Below, piece by piece: positions 10,047-19,605 of a stretch of 64,000 nt of DNA. The notes beneath the pieces were generated by a model. That model searched no databases. It was given only the letters and a program-made list of their open reading frames with translations, and was not told the origin of the DNA. Both the position numbers and the translations under genes were made by a program. The DNA is from Campylobacter sp. RM16189 (GTDB lineage Bacteria > Campylobacterota > Campylobacteria > Campylobacterales > Campylobacteraceae). The first letter of the stretch is position 1. Every line of letters starts with the position of its first letter. The stretch lies in contig NZ_LIWR01000002.1 in the NCBI RefSeq assembly GCF_012978815.1, positions 62,001 through 126,000 of the forward strand. Reading direction: 5' to 3'.

Positions 10047-12984
10047 GATATATGAGTATCTTTTAAAGCCAAACGAAGCGGAGATCATCGTTTGCGAGGA
10101 TGATAAAGAGGCTTTGCTTATCGAAAATGCGGTTAAATTTGCAGGTATTGAGCCGTTTTGCTTGCCTGATTTTAGGGCTCGTTTCGGCGATGATCTGCGC
10201 TCTTTTAGTGCCGAGCTTTACGAGCTTTCGGCTAAACTTTATAAATTTTACGAATTTGAGGGCAAAAAGCTTCTTATAGCCCCCATCTCAACCATCTTAA
10301 ACAAACTTCCCGGCAAAAAACATCTACAAAAAATTACTCTGAAATTTGGCGATAAGTTAAATTTAAACGAGCTAGCTGACGAGCTTATGCGCTTTGGTTA
10401 CGAGCCTGTGGATATCGTTGAGGGCGAGGGCGAGTTTTGCTTGCGCGGAGATATCATTGATATATTTTGCATAGGAAGCGATGAACCTCATAGAATTTTG
10501 CTTTTTGACGACGAGATAGAAAGTATCAGAAACTACTCAACCAGCACTCAAATTTCAAACAAAACCGAACTTGAAAGCGTTGAAATTTCACCATTTATCG
10601 CAGCGCTTAGCAAGGATGAATTTGAAAAAGCAAGCCAAAAAGCGCAACAGCTAAAAAGCGAGGCTCTGATAAATGACCTTAACTCGCTTGGTTTTTGGGC
10701 GATTGATGGTTTTATAGACTATAGCAAGGAGTTTAAGACCGTCCTTGCAAAAGAGTTTAAATTTGAGGATTTTGAAAGAGATACAAGCGCGCTTCATGAT
10801 CTTGCCGTAATCCCTGAAGCAAAAATTTATAAAGATCTGTCCGTAACACCGAGCAGAGATTTTTTCGAGCTTAATGCAAACAGGCATATCAAGGTTATCT
10901 CGAGAAATGACGGACTTTTTAACTCGCTAAATTTGAGCGAATACAAAAATATAGAGCTTATTAAAAGTGACGTTGTTGTAAATCTAACTTCCGCTAGCGA
11001 GATAATCATCTCTCTTAATAAATTTGAGAAGAAAAAGCGTGCAAAGCGAGCGAGCTTAGTAATCGATGAGCTTAAGATAAATGACTACGTCGTGCATGAA
11101 GAGTATGGTATAGGTCGATTTGCGGGACTTGAGAAGATAACCGTGCTAGGAAGCATGCGCGAATTCGTAGTTATCGTTTATCAAAACGACGACAAACTTC
11201 TTTTGCCTGTCGAAAATATAAATTTAATCGATCGCTACATAGCTCAAAGCGGCTCTATAGCGGCACTTGATAGGCTTGGTAAGGCTAGCTTTGCCAAGAT
11301 AAAAGAAAAAGTTCGCCAAAAACTATTTATAATCGCTTCCAAGATCATCGAACTTGCCGCTAAAAGAGAGCTAATTCGCGCCGAAATTATACAAAAAGAT
11401 GATGCCGAATACTTAAATTTCTTGCAAAATGCGGGCTTTGATTATACTATAGATCAAGAAAAGGCTGCAAGCGAAATTTCAAAAGATCTTGCAAGCGGTA
11501 AGGTTATGGATAGGCTTTTAAGCGGAGATGTCGGCTTTGGCAAGACTGAAATCGCGATGAATGCGATATTTAAATGTGTTAAATCAGGATTTCAGGCGCT
11601 ATTTTTCGTGCCTACGACGTTGCTTTCGGCTCAGCATTTTAAGAGCTTAAAAGACAGGTTTGACAAATTTGAAATTCCAGTTTTTAGACTTGATAGATTT
11701 AGCTCGGCAAAAGAAAAATCAGCCGTTAAAAGAGCGCTTGAGGAGGGGCTTGCTTGCGTTTGCGTGGGAACTCATTCGCTTTTGGGGTTAAAGGCTCGTA
11801 ATTTAGGCATTATTATAATTGACGAAGAGCATAAATTCGGCGTTAAGCAAAAAGAGAAGTTAAAAGAAATTTCAAGCAACTCGCATATCCTTTCAATGAG
11901 CGCGACACCTATCCCAAGAAGCCTAAATATGGCGCTTAGCAACGTAAAAAGCTATAGCGTGCTTCAAACTCCGCCAAGCTCTCGTTTAGACGTGAGAACG
12001 AGCGTAAGGGAGTGGGACGAAAAGGTGATTAAAGAGGCGATTTTGCGGGAGCTAAGAAGAGGCGGGCAAATTTTTTATATCCACAATCACATCGCCACTA
12101 TGGATCAGGCAAAAAGGCAGATTAAGAAAATTTTGCCAAATTTGCGCATCCTCATACTTCATTCAAAGATAGATGCAAATACCACAGAAGACGAGATGAT
12201 GAAATTTAAAGCGGGCGAATACGACATCTTGCTTTGCACAAGCATTGTTGAAAGCGGAATTCACCTGCCAAACGTAAATACGATAATCATAGAAAATGCA
12301 AACAAATTCGGTATGGCGGATCTTCATCAGCTAAGAGGCCGCGTGGGTAGAAGTGATAAGCAGGCGTATTGTTATTTCTTGGTTGAGGATAGAAGTGAGC
12401 TTACGCCCGAGGCATTAAAGCGGCTTGTCGCACTTGAGAGCAATTCGTTTTTAGGCTCGGGCTCCGTGCTTGCTTATCATGATTTAGAGATTAGGGGCGG
12501 AGGAAATTTAATCGGAGAGGCTCAAAGCGGGCATATCGAGGCTATCGGATATTCGCTTTATATTAAAATGCTTGAAGACGAGATAAATAAGCTTTTAAAT
12601 AAAGAGAATTTCAAGAGTAAAAAAGTTGATCTCAAGCTCAGTATAAACGCATTTTTAAATCAAGATTTTATCCGTGAAGACAGGCTTCGTCTCGAGCTTT
12701 ACCGCCGTCTTAGCAAGTGTGAAGAGGTAAGCGAAGTGCATGCCATAGAGGGTGAGCTTGAGGATAGATTCGGAAAGATTGACATTTATACCAAGCAGTT
12801 TTTATCGCTTATAATAATTAAAATTTTAGCCGCAAAAGCTGGCTTTAAGCTTATCTCAAACAGCGGTCAAAACATCGTTCTTACAAATTTAAACGACGAG
12901 AAAACGGTTTTAAAATCAAAAAGCAAAGATGATGACGATATAATAGATGAAATTTTAATCCATCTAAGAAAGGCGTCAAGATGA
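10036..12984 (+). CDS. mfd: Transcription-repair coupling factor
   Basis: A 982-residue superfamily 2 DNA translocase that removes stalled RNA polymerase and recruits UvrA. The order is a UvrB-like N-terminal region, an RNA polymerase-interacting domain (DYVVHEEYGIGRFAGLE), then the RecG-like translocase with Walker A GDVGFGKTEIAMNA and box DEEHKFGV, followed by SATPIPRSLNMAL and QLRGRVGRS. I chose ATG 10036; a TTG directly before it (10033) is also in frame. It is shorter than enterobacterial Mfd (about 1150), which is usual here. It overlaps folC and the next gene (4 bases). Confidence 0.97.
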   Translation: MQARIYEYLLKPNEAEIIVCEDDKEALLIENAVKFAGIEPFCLPDFRARFGDDLRSFSAELYELSAKLYKFYEFEGKKLLIAPISTILNKLPGKKHLQKITLKFGDKLNLNELADELMRFGYEPVDIVEGEGEFCLRGDIIDIFCIGSDEPHRILLFDDEIESIRNYSTSTQISNKTELESVEISPFIAALSKDEFEKASQKAQQLKSEALINDLNSLGFWAIDGFIDYSKEFKTVLAKEFKFEDFERDTSALHDLAVIPEAKIYKDLSVTPSRDFFELNANRHIKVISRNDGLFNSLNLSEYKNIELIKSDVVVNLTSASEIIISLNKFEKKKRAKRASLVIDELKINDYVVHEEYGIGRFAGLEKITVLGSMREFVVIVYQNDDKLLLPVENINLIDRYIAQSGSIAALDRLGKASFAKIKEKVRQKLFIIASKIIELAAKRELIRAEIIQKDDAEYLNFLQNAGFDYTIDQEKAASEISKDLASGKVMDRLLSGDVGFGKTEIAMNAIFKCVKSGFQALFFVPTTLLSAQHFKSLKDRFDKFEIPVFRLDRFSSAKEKSAVKRALEEGLACVCVGTHSLLGLKARNLGIIIIDEEHKFGVKQKEKLKEISSNSHILSMSATPIPRSLNMALSNVKSYSVLQTPPSSRLDVRTSVREWDEKVIKEAILRELRRGGQIFYIHNHIATMDQAKRQIKKILPNLRILILHSKIDANTTEDEMMKFKAGEYDILLCTSIVESGIHLPNVNTIIIENANKFGMADLHQLRGRVGRSDKQAYCYFLVEDRSELTPEALKRLVALESNSFLGSGSVLAYHDLEIRGGGNLIGEAQSGHIEAIGYSLYIKMLEDEINKLLNKENFKSKKVDLKLSINAFLNQDFIREDRLRLELYRRLSKCEEVSEVHAIEGELEDRFGKIDIYTKQFLSLIIIKILAAKAGFKLISNSGQNIVLTNLNDEKTVLKSKSKDDDDIIDEILIHLRKASR

Positions 12985-13745
12985 TTGATTGGAGCTTGAG
13001 TCACGCTGCTGTTTTTAGGCGTAGGATAGGGGCTTTAAGGGCTGTGCATGAGATTGATTTTGTTGAGCTTGATAACCTTGTCGGCATGGAAAAACAAAAA
13101 GAGCAGTTAATAGCCAACACTCAAAATTTCATAGACGGCAAAGAGGCTAACAACGCCATTTTGTGGGGTGCAAGAGGGTGTGGCAAAAGTAGCTTGGTAA
13201 AGGCTGTTTTTACTAAATTTCATAACGAGGGCTTAAGACTCATAGAGCTTAGAAGCGATGAACTTCAATTTATCGTTGATATCATCGATGAGGTTCGCAG
13301 AAGCAATTATAAATTTATTATTTACTGCGATGATCTAAGCTTTGAAGCGGGAGATACGAACTATAAATTTTTAAAGCCGATTTTAGAAGGCTCGATAGAA
13401 AAAGCCCCTAAAAACGTGCTCATCTACGCCACTTCAAACCGCCGTCATCTAATCAGCGAGCTAAAAAGCGACAATGAAGGCACAAGCGTAACTAGTGACG
13501 AGATCCACTACGCAGAAAGCGTGGATGAAAAAATTTCGCTATCTGATCGCTTCGGTCTTTGGATAAGTTTCTATCAGGGAAGCTTTGCCGAGTATCTTAA
13601 GATCGTGGATTTTTATTTTAAAGACTACACGGGCGACAGGCAGATGCTTCACGAGCTTGCTAAAAACTACTCCGCGCTTAGGGCTAGTAGATCGGGGCGA
13701 ACCGCAAAGCAGTTTTATCTATCTTATAAAGAGAAGCTTTTGTGA
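12981..13745 (+). CDS. DUF815-type ATP-binding protein
   Basis: A 254-residue AAA-like ATPase. Walker A is WGARGCGKSSLVKA (about residues 62-75) and the Walker B-like stretch is FIIYCDDLSF, followed by IYATSNRRHL, a sensor-1-type motif. The pattern fits the DUF815 family, whose function is not established. It overlaps mfd by 4 bases and the following phosphodiesterase gene by 4, so the three are probably translated from one message. The position after mfd could hint at DNA metabolism, but that is only inference. Confidence 0.85.
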   Translation: MIDWSLSHAAVFRRRIGALRAVHEIDFVELDNLVGMEKQKEQLIANTQNFIDGKEANNAILWGARGCGKSSLVKAVFTKFHNEGLRLIELRSDELQFIVDIIDEVRRSNYKFIIYCDDLSFEAGDTNYKFLKPILEGSIEKAPKNVLIYATSNRRHLISELKSDNEGTSVTSDEIHYAESVDEKISLSDRFGLWISFYQGSFAEYLKIVDFYFKDYTGDRQMLHELAKNYSALRASRSGRTAKQFYLSYKEKLL

Positions 13746-14548
13746 GAGCGGGATTTATAGGCGATATCGTCGGGCGAGCGGGTCGTAAGATTGTGGCTGA
13801 AAACGTTAAAAAGATGCGGGATAAATTTGAGCTTGATTTTGTCATCGCAAACTGCGAAAATGCAAGCGGCGGCTTTGGACTAAGCGCTCAAAACGCAGCC
13901 GAACTGCTAGAGTGCGGGATAGACGCGATAACTGGTGGCAATCACAGCTTTGATAAAAAAGAGATCGCCTCGCTTATGGACAGCTTGCCGATCATTCGTC
14001 CGTATAACCACTTCGCAGGCACTGCGGGCAAAGGCGTGATAAATTTAAAAAGAGGAGAAGCAAGCCTGAGTGTCATAAATTTGATGGGACATTACGCTAT
14101 GCCTCACACAAATAACGCCTTTTTAGAGGTGCAAAACGCGCTAAAGGGGTGTGAGAGCCAAAACATACTTATTGATTTTCACGCTGAAGCCACGAGCGAG
14201 AAAAACGCTATATTTGGCTATCTAAACGGACAAGTTAGCGCGATATTTGGCACGCATACTCATGTCGGCACTGATGATTTGCAAATTTTAAACTACACCG
14301 CTTATGCAAGCGATGTTGGCTTAAGCGGAGCTTTTGACGGAGTTATCGGCATGGATAAAGAAGCTCCCATAAAGACCTTTTTAACGGGCTTTAAGCACTC
14401 TTTTAAGGTAAATGAAAAGTGCAGGCGGATCTTTCAGATGATAGTTTTTGAGTGCGAAGAGGGCAGGTGTGTGGATGCTTTTAAGGTTAGAGTGATAGAC
14501 GGCATAGATGATATGCAGCTGCAAAAGGCACTTAAATTTGATAGATAG
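13742..14548 (+). CDS. YmdB/TIGR00282-type metallophosphoesterase
   Basis: A 268-residue calcineurin-like phosphoesterase. Metal-ligand motifs appear in family order: FIGDIVGRAGRK (Asp near residue 7), NCENASGG, GGNHSFDK, DFHAEATSEK and GTHTHVGTDD. Family members such as B. subtilis YmdB hydrolyse 2',3'-cyclic nucleotides and affect developmental choices and RNA turnover; the substrate here is unknown. The start is GTG, overlapping the previous stop as GTGA. No signal peptide is present, so it should be cytoplasmic. Confidence 0.88.
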   Translation: MRAGFIGDIVGRAGRKIVAENVKKMRDKFELDFVIANCENASGGFGLSAQNAAELLECGIDAITGGNHSFDKKEIASLMDSLPIIRPYNHFAGTAGKGVINLKRGEASLSVINLMGHYAMPHTNNAFLEVQNALKGCESQNILIDFHAEATSEKNAIFGYLNGQVSAIFGTHTHVGTDDLQILNYTAYASDVGLSGAFDGVIGMDKEAPIKTFLTGFKHSFKVNEKCRRIFQMIVFECEEGRCVDAFKVRVIDGIDDMQLQKALKFDR

Positions 14549-14556
14549 GTTGAAAT

Positions 14557-15225
14557 TTGAGAAGCGAAGAACTATTAATAACGCTTTTAAATGCGGGAAT
14601 TAAAGCGGATTTGCAAGATGAGCTTTGGTGGCCAAATTCTCGCAGTTTTGAAGTGGTTGTCGGTGCAATTTTAGTGCAAAATACTGCATGGAAAAACGCT
14701 CAAAAGGCGCTTGATAATCTAAAAAATAGCGGAAATTTAACTCTTGAACGCTTGGCGAATTTAGATGTGGCAACGATTGCGATTATGATTAAGCCAAGCG
14801 GATTTTATAACACCAAAGCAAAGAGGTTAAGTGCGCTTTGCAAGGCGATATACGAGGAATTTGGCAGCTTTGAGAGCTTTAAGCAAAACGTGAGTAGAGA
14901 GTGGCTTCTTGGCATTAGAGGCATAGGTGCCGAGACTTGTGACGCGATACTTTGCTATGCTTGCGAGCGCGAGGTGATGTGCGTGGATAGCTACGCACTT
15001 AGGATTTTGGCTCATTTCGGATATGAATTTGAAAGCTACGAAGAGGCGCGCGAGTGGTTTGAGGATATCGATACAAGCGCGGTTTGCAAAGCTTACGGAA
15101 AAGAGCTTAGTCTAAATCAAATTTTTGCGCGCTATCACGGCAAGATAGTGGAATTTGGCAAAGCTCACTTCAAGGGAAAGAAGATTGACGAAGCAGGGGT
15201 TGCTTTGCTTGATGTGTTAAAATAA
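14557..15225 (+). CDS. HhH-GPD DNA glycosylase, MagIII-like (endonuclease III related)
   Basis: A 222-residue base-excision glycosylase. The helix-hairpin-helix reads LLGIRGIGAETCDAIL (about 111-126) and the catalytic Asp lies in VDSYALRIL. The lysine used by bifunctional endonuclease III in its hairpin motif is replaced here (GIGAETC), and the C-terminal four-cysteine iron-sulphur loop is absent. Both features fit the monofunctional 3-methyladenine glycosylase MagIII known from H. pylori. The start is TTG, embedded in TGAAATTTGAG, 8 bases after the previous stop. MagIII is the best match; the substrate is inferred. Confidence 0.82.
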   Translation: MRSEELLITLLNAGIKADLQDELWWPNSRSFEVVVGAILVQNTAWKNAQKALDNLKNSGNLTLERLANLDVATIAIMIKPSGFYNTKAKRLSALCKAIYEEFGSFESFKQNVSREWLLGIRGIGAETCDAILCYACEREVMCVDSYALRILAHFGYEFESYEEAREWFEDIDTSAVCKAYGKELSLNQIFARYHGKIVEFGKAHFKGKKIDEAGVALLDVLK

Positions 15226-15250
15226 CTGGAAAATTTAATCAAGGAATAAA

Positions 15251-16162
15251 ATGATATATGAGAATATAATTCAAACGATAGGAAAGACGCCTATAGTAAA
15301 ATTAAATAGTTTAAAGCAAGCAGGCATGGCAGAAATTTACGCTAAGCTTGAGTTTTTTAACCCGGGCGGCTCGGTAAAAGATAGGATCGCTGCAAATATG
15401 ATTCTTGAGATGCAAAAAGACGGCGCTTTAAAAAAGGGTGATATCATAGTAGAGCCCACAAGCGGAAATACAGGCATCGGCATAGCCATGACGGCAAGCG
15501 CGCTTGGATATGAGGTGGTGCTAACTATGCCTGAGACGATGAGTATCGAAAGGCGCAAAATTTTAGCCGCTTATGGAGCCAAACTTGTGCTAACCGAGGG
15601 TGCAAAAGGCATGAAAGGCGCGATAGAAAAGGCAAATGAGCTTACAAAACAGCCAGGATACGTGATGCTAAGCCAGTTTGAAAACGCCTATAATCCGCAA
15701 GCTCACGTAAAAACTACAGCACTTGAGATAATGAGTGATTTTAAGCAGCTTGACGCTTTTGTAGCCGGTGTCGGTACGGGCGGGACGCTAAGCGGTGTTG
15801 CTAAAGTGCTTAAAGAAAATGGCTATGATATGCAGATAATCGCAGTTGAGCCAAAGGATTCCGCCGTGATTTCCGGAAATCCGGCAGGTGCGCATAAAAT
15901 TCAAGGTATAGGAGCTGGATTTATCCCTGATACACTTGATACTTCTTTAATCGACACAATAGAGCTAGTTAGTAATGAAGAGGCTTTTGAGGCGGCTAGG
16001 GCCTTGGCAAAAAGCGAGGGAATTTTGCTTGGGATCTCCGGAGGTGCCGCTCTTGCAGTAGCTATCCGCACGGCAAAAAGGCTGGGCGAGGGCAAAAAAG
16101 TGCTGTTTATCGCACCTGATAACGGTGAGAGATACCTAAGCACGGCGTTATACGAGGCTTAA
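15251..16162 (+). CDS. cysK: Cysteine synthase A (O-acetylserine sulfhydrylase)
   Basis: PLP enzyme making cysteine from O-acetylserine and sulfide, 303 residues. The PLP lysine lies in FNPGGSVKDRIA (about residue 42), the substrate loop is PTSGNTGIGIA, and the phosphate-binding loop is GVGTGGTLSG. The C-terminal LGISGGAALA and DNGERYLST motifs are typical of CysK. It is followed 3 bases later by the serine acetyltransferase gene, giving a two-gene cysteine operon. The ATG has an AAGGAATAAA ribosome binding site. Confidence 0.96.
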   Translation: MIYENIIQTIGKTPIVKLNSLKQAGMAEIYAKLEFFNPGGSVKDRIAANMILEMQKDGALKKGDIIVEPTSGNTGIGIAMTASALGYEVVLTMPETMSIERRKILAAYGAKLVLTEGAKGMKGAIEKANELTKQPGYVMLSQFENAYNPQAHVKTTALEIMSDFKQLDAFVAGVGTGGTLSGVAKVLKENGYDMQIIAVEPKDSAVISGNPAGAHKIQGIGAGFIPDTLDTSLIDTIELVSNEEAFEAARALAKSEGILLGISGGAALAVAIRTAKRLGEGKKVLFIAPDNGERYLSTALYEA

Positions 16163-16165
16163 AAT

Positions 16166-16711
16166 TTGAAGATAATTGAAGAGATAAAAGAGCTCGTTTC
16201 CACTGTCGGAGAGAAAGATCCCGCCGCAAACGGATGCTGCTTTTGGGCGGTGCTTATAAATACCCCGGGCATTCATGCGGTGGTTTTTCATAGATTTTCG
16301 CATTTTTTATACGTGAAGAAATTCTTTTTTATTGCTCGATTTATCTCTCAAATTTCAAGATTTATAACGGGCATTGAGATACATCCGGGCGCAAAGATCG
16401 GCTCAAGGCTCTTTATCGATCACGGAATGGGGGTAGTTATCGGAGAAACCGCCGAGATCGGAGATGATGTTACGATGTATCATCAAGTAACTCTTGGCGG
16501 AACAGGTAAAGAAGTAGGCAAGCGTCATCCGACTATTAAAAACGGTGTTGTCATAGCAGCAGGCGCAAAGGTGCTTGGAGCTATAACAATAGGCGAAAAT
16601 TCAAAAATAGGTGCAAATTCCGTCGTGCTTAAAGATGTGCCCGATAATGCAACGGTGGTCGGTATACCGGCTAGAGTAGTTAGGTTAAACGGCGAGAAAA
16701 TCGAGAGCTAA
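16166..16711 (+). CDS. cysE: Serine O-acetyltransferase
   Basis: Supplies O-acetylserine for CysK, encoded just upstream. A 181-residue short (EpsC-like) form with the left-handed beta-helix hexapeptide repeats: [20 protein letters not shown], then [11 protein letters not shown], the [11 protein letters not shown] loop, and [26 protein letters not shown]. The active-site His is in FIDHGMG. The start is TTG 3 bases after the cysK stop, in AAAATTTGAAG. It lacks the long N-terminal helical domain of enterobacterial CysE, as do other epsilonproteobacterial forms. Confidence 0.94.
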   Translation: MKIIEEIKELVSTVGEKDPAANGCCFWAVLINTPGIHAVVFHRFSHFLYVKKFFFIARFISQISRFITGIEIHPGAKIGSRLFIDHGMGVVIGETAEIGDDVTMYHQVTLGGTGKEVGKRHPTIKNGVVIAAGAKVLGAITIGENSKIGANSVVLKDVPDNATVVGIPARVVRLNGEKIES

Positions 16712-16780
16712 AGCCCACAAACTATAAAATTTAAGCTTTTATAATATTTAGGTTAATTCTGAGCAGGTAGAGCTTAAAAA

Positions 16781-17584
16781 TCACTCTTCAAATTTTATCA
16801 CGGTTTGAGCGCTAACTGTCGGTCTTTTGAGCGTATTTGCGGTTTTGCTAAACTCTATAAGATCTTCCGTGTATCTTACTACACTTGGAGTATTTTTAAC
16901 TGCGGCTTTAAAAATTTCAGCTGCGGCTATAGCGTCGTTCATCGCTCTATGATGGGTGTTTTGTATGCCTAAAACCTCTTTTAGTGCGCCAAGTCCGTAT
17001 TTAAGCGAAGGGATTGTTCTTCGGGCTAGATCTATGGTGCAAATTTTGCGATTTAGCATGGTGCCAAGTCCAAATTTCTCAAAGCTGGTGCTGATAAATC
17101 CGTAGTCAAATTTCACGTTGTGCGCTACGAAAACGCACTCGGCTAAAAAAAGTCTAAATTTTTCAAGCACGCTTGCAAGGCTTGGAGCGCCTTTGAGATC
17201 CTCTACTCGTATGCCCGTAAGCGCGGAGATGTTTTCAGGTATATTGCTTGCATACACGAGAGTTTCAAATCTATCAAGCTCAATTCCGTCTTTTATTTTG
17301 ATCGCGCCGATTTCTATGATCTGTCCGCTGTTTATACCGCCGCTCGTTTCTATATCTACGACGCAAAAAGTTTGATCGTCTATATTTCTTTTTCTTGTGT
17401 TTAACTCTATCTCGTTTGAGCCGTTTCGCTTAATGTCAAGCCCTAAAATTTGCCACATAACAAGGTCTCTTACGTCAAATATCGAGCTTAATTCTTCTAT
17501 CTGGGTTGCTTTTGCTATGAATTCGTAGTAGCTTAAATTTTGCTTGCAGAGTAAATTTATGAGATTTTCTAGCTTTTGGTTCAA
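16781..17584 (-). CDS. DnaQ-like 3'-5' exonuclease (DEDDh)
   Basis: A 267-residue exonuclease of the DNA polymerase III epsilon family. The three Exo motifs are CVVDIETSGG (Exo I, about 74-83), VAHNVKFDYGF (Exo II) and HHRAMNDAIAA (Exo III with the DEDDh histidine). About 70 residues precede the domain and a short tail follows. It probably acts as a proofreading or repair exonuclease; I cannot tell whether it is the replicative epsilon subunit. The start is TTG (TTGA overlap with the rpe stop), so the two genes are coupled. Confidence 0.9.
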   Translation of the reverse strand: MNQKLENLINLLCKQNLSYYEFIAKATQIEELSSIFDVRDLVMWQILGLDIKRNGSNEIELNTRKRNIDDQTFCVVDIETSGGINSGQIIEIGAIKIKDGIELDRFETLVYASNIPENISALTGIRVEDLKGAPSLASVLEKFRLFLAECVFVAHNVKFDYGFISTSFEKFGLGTMLNRKICTIDLARRTIPSLKYGLGALKEVLGIQNTHHRAMNDAIAAAEIFKAAVKNTPSVVRYTEDLIEFSKTANTLKRPTVSAQTVIKFEE

Positions 17585-18228
17585 AACTCAAGCTTTAGCG
17601 CTCTTATCGCCTCCGCGTAAGAGTTTGATGAAAATATATAATTGCCCGCAACGACTATATCAACGCCAGCTTCATCGAGTTCGGCTACGTTTAGTCCCGT
17701 TACTCCTCCGTCAACTTCTATGAGGCATTTTGCATTTTTGCACTCTATCATTTCGCGTAGCTTGCGAGCTTTTTCAAGCACTGAAGGGATAAATTTCTGT
17801 CCGCCAAAGCCGGGATTTACACTCATTAAAAGCACCATATCAATCTCGTTTATGATGTATTCAAGAGTTTCAATAGGCGTGTGCGGATTTAGCGTGATAG
17901 CAGGGCTTACGCCGTTTTTTCTGATATGATCTATGAGCCTTAGCGGGTGCTTTTCTTCCTCTATATGAAAGCTTAAAAATTTAGGCTTAAGTGGCAAGAA
18001 AAGATCGGCAAAAAATGTGTTGTTTTGCACCATCAGGTGTATATCAAGAGGCTTTGTGGAAGCCTTTGCAACTGCACTTACCACAAGCGGTCCGATGGTT
18101 AAATTCGGCACAAAATGCCCATCCATCACATCAACGTGCACAAGATCGCAACCCGCTTCGCAGATCGCTTCTATCTCCGCTCTTAAATTTCCAAAATCAG
18201 CCGATAAAATACTCGGAGCAACGTACAT
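17581..18228 (-). CDS. rpe: Ribulose-phosphate 3-epimerase
   Basis: Interconverts ribulose 5-phosphate and xylulose 5-phosphate in the pentose phosphate pathway, 215 residues. The TIM-barrel signatures are all present: APSILSADFGNL, LVHVDVMDGHFVPNLTIGP, LDIHLMV, SVNPGFGGQKF, IEVDGGV and the phosphate-binding VAGNYIF. The ATG has an AAGGAT ribosome binding site. It overlaps the exonuclease gene by 4 bases and lies 12 bases downstream of the STAS/CheX-like gene. Confidence 0.96.
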   Translation of the reverse strand: MYVAPSILSADFGNLRAEIEAICEAGCDLVHVDVMDGHFVPNLTIGPLVVSAVAKASTKPLDIHLMVQNNTFFADLFLPLKPKFLSFHIEEEKHPLRLIDHIRKNGVSPAITLNPHTPIETLEYIINEIDMVLLMSVNPGFGGQKFIPSVLEKARKLREMIECKNAKCLIEVDGGVTGLNVAELDEAGVDIVVAGNYIFSSNSYAEAIRALKLEF

Positions 18229-18240
18229 ATAAATCCTTTG

Positions 18241-19605
18241 TTATCTACTTAAAAATAAAGCGCCCTTTGTTCCATCACTAACAAGCTCAATAAAAGCGCC
18301 TTTGCTAACGGTATCGCCGTCTTGAATATAGTTTTCAAAAACATTTGGCATCGTAATATCTACCTTTATCTTTTTTGACTCTAATAAGGATAGAATTTTA
18401 TTTCCTATTATTATCATAAAATTACCAAAAGCACTGTTTAATGATGCCTCTTTGTCATCTTGCAAAAGTATAGCGCAAGCTTTTTGTACTATACTTTTAT
18501 CAAGGGAGAGTAAAATTTTAGCGTCAATATCGCCGTAAAAGCCTATGCATCCTGTTAGCGCTTTTTGATCGAAGTCAAATGTTTTAACAAAAATTTCACC
18601 GCGCTCTACTTTAATTTTTGCCATAGAGGATAAGGTGTTTATAGCTGTTTCTAAAATGATAGGCAATAATTGAACCAAATTTCTAGTGATGTTATGTGGC
18701 ATCGACTCTTTCATTCCGGGACCGCCGTTTATACTTCCGTCATCATTGAAAAAATCTTCGATGTTATTATATAGTAAAATTCCCGAATCTTCCAAGTCGT
18801 TTCTAAGCGCTTCAGATGTATTTGAGCCGCTAAGTCCGCAAATCGCAATAGTGGCACCGTATTCGGCACTCGATATAGATAGTTTGGCTAAAAAGCTTAC
18901 ACCGTGAATATTGGCCGATCTTGCTTTTGTTGCATCGAATACGAAAAATTTAAACCCTATTTTAAGAGAGTTGTTGTGAGCCGACATGTCGAAATTTTCG
19001 GCAAAATTTGAGTCTATAAAGCCTGTAAGCTTATAAATAACGACATTATCTCTTACTTGTACGGCTATGGTTTTTTCATTTATATTGATATGTGTTAAAT
19101 GAATTTTTATATTGTAGTTTTTAGCCGAGTTTTTAAACTCGTTTGCATCTTTTGCTGTATAGACTATGTAGCCTCTTCCGACAAGCTTTAGTGAAATTTG
19201 ATTTTTTTGCTCTTGATTTTCGTGAAATAGGATTATCTTTTTTTCTTTGGTTGATTTTTCGGTATTTCCAAAAAATAGCATGGCTATCTCTTCACTATCA
19301 AAGAATGATAGATTTAGGCTTTGAGGAGACATCTCTCTTAACGCTTTAAATTTTGTCTCGTCATAGTCGCAAAATGCCACATTGGCATCAACTTTTTTTG
19401 CCATTTCATACATTGTCAACGAGATAGAGTTAATGCCTATTTTGTTAAAATAGACAACTTTTTTAAGTGATATTAGTATGCATTCTATTTTTTTTGAAAA
19501 GATTAACTCTTTGGTTGCCAAGTCTATCTCATATTTTGAGGCATCTCCGTCTAAAAAGCCGTGAGGATAGAATATGACTACATTATCTTTAATTTTTGGT
19601 TTCAT
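18241..19605 (-). CDS. Multidomain STAS / pseudo-receiver / STAS / CheX-like protein
   Basis: A 454-residue soluble protein that I do not recognise as a named gene. By pattern it has four modules: a STAS-like domain (1-115), a short receiver-like fragment (about 122-172, starting KKIILFHEN), a second STAS-like domain (about 176-288) and a CheX/CheC-like domain (about 305-454). Each lacks its usual active residues. The STAS serine region reads FNKIGINS and ANIHGVS. The receiver acidic pair is replaced by His-Glu. The CheX ExxN catalytic helix reads SAFGNFMIIIGN. It overlaps the HDOD gene by 17 bases. I infer a protein-protein scaffold linked to chemotaxis or partner switching; domain boundaries are by eye. 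Confidence 0.72.
   Translation of the reverse strand: MKPKIKDNVVIFYPHGFLDGDASKYEIDLATKELIFSKKIECILISLKKVVYFNKIGINSISLTMYEMAKKVDANVAFCDYDETKFKALREMSPQSLNLSFFDSEEIAMLFFGNTEKSTKEKKIILFHENQEQKNQISLKLVGRGYIVYTAKDANEFKNSAKNYNIKIHLTHININEKTIAVQVRDNVVIYKLTGFIDSNFAENFDMSAHNNSLKIGFKFFVFDATKARSANIHGVSFLAKLSISSAEYGATIAICGLSGSNTSEALRNDLEDSGILLYNNIEDFFNDDGSINGGPGMKESMPHNITRNLVQLLPIILETAINTLSSMAKIKVERGEIFVKTFDFDQKALTGCIGFYGDIDAKILLSLDKSIVQKACAILLQDDKEASLNSAFGNFMIIIGNKILSLLESKKIKVDITMPNVFENYIQDGDTVSKGAFIELVSDGTKGALFLSR

Noticed and set aside
16721..16745. Weak inverted repeat TATAAAA/TTTTATA between cysE and the DnaQ-like gene
   Set aside because: A 7-base AT-only stem is common by chance here; not strong enough to call as terminator.
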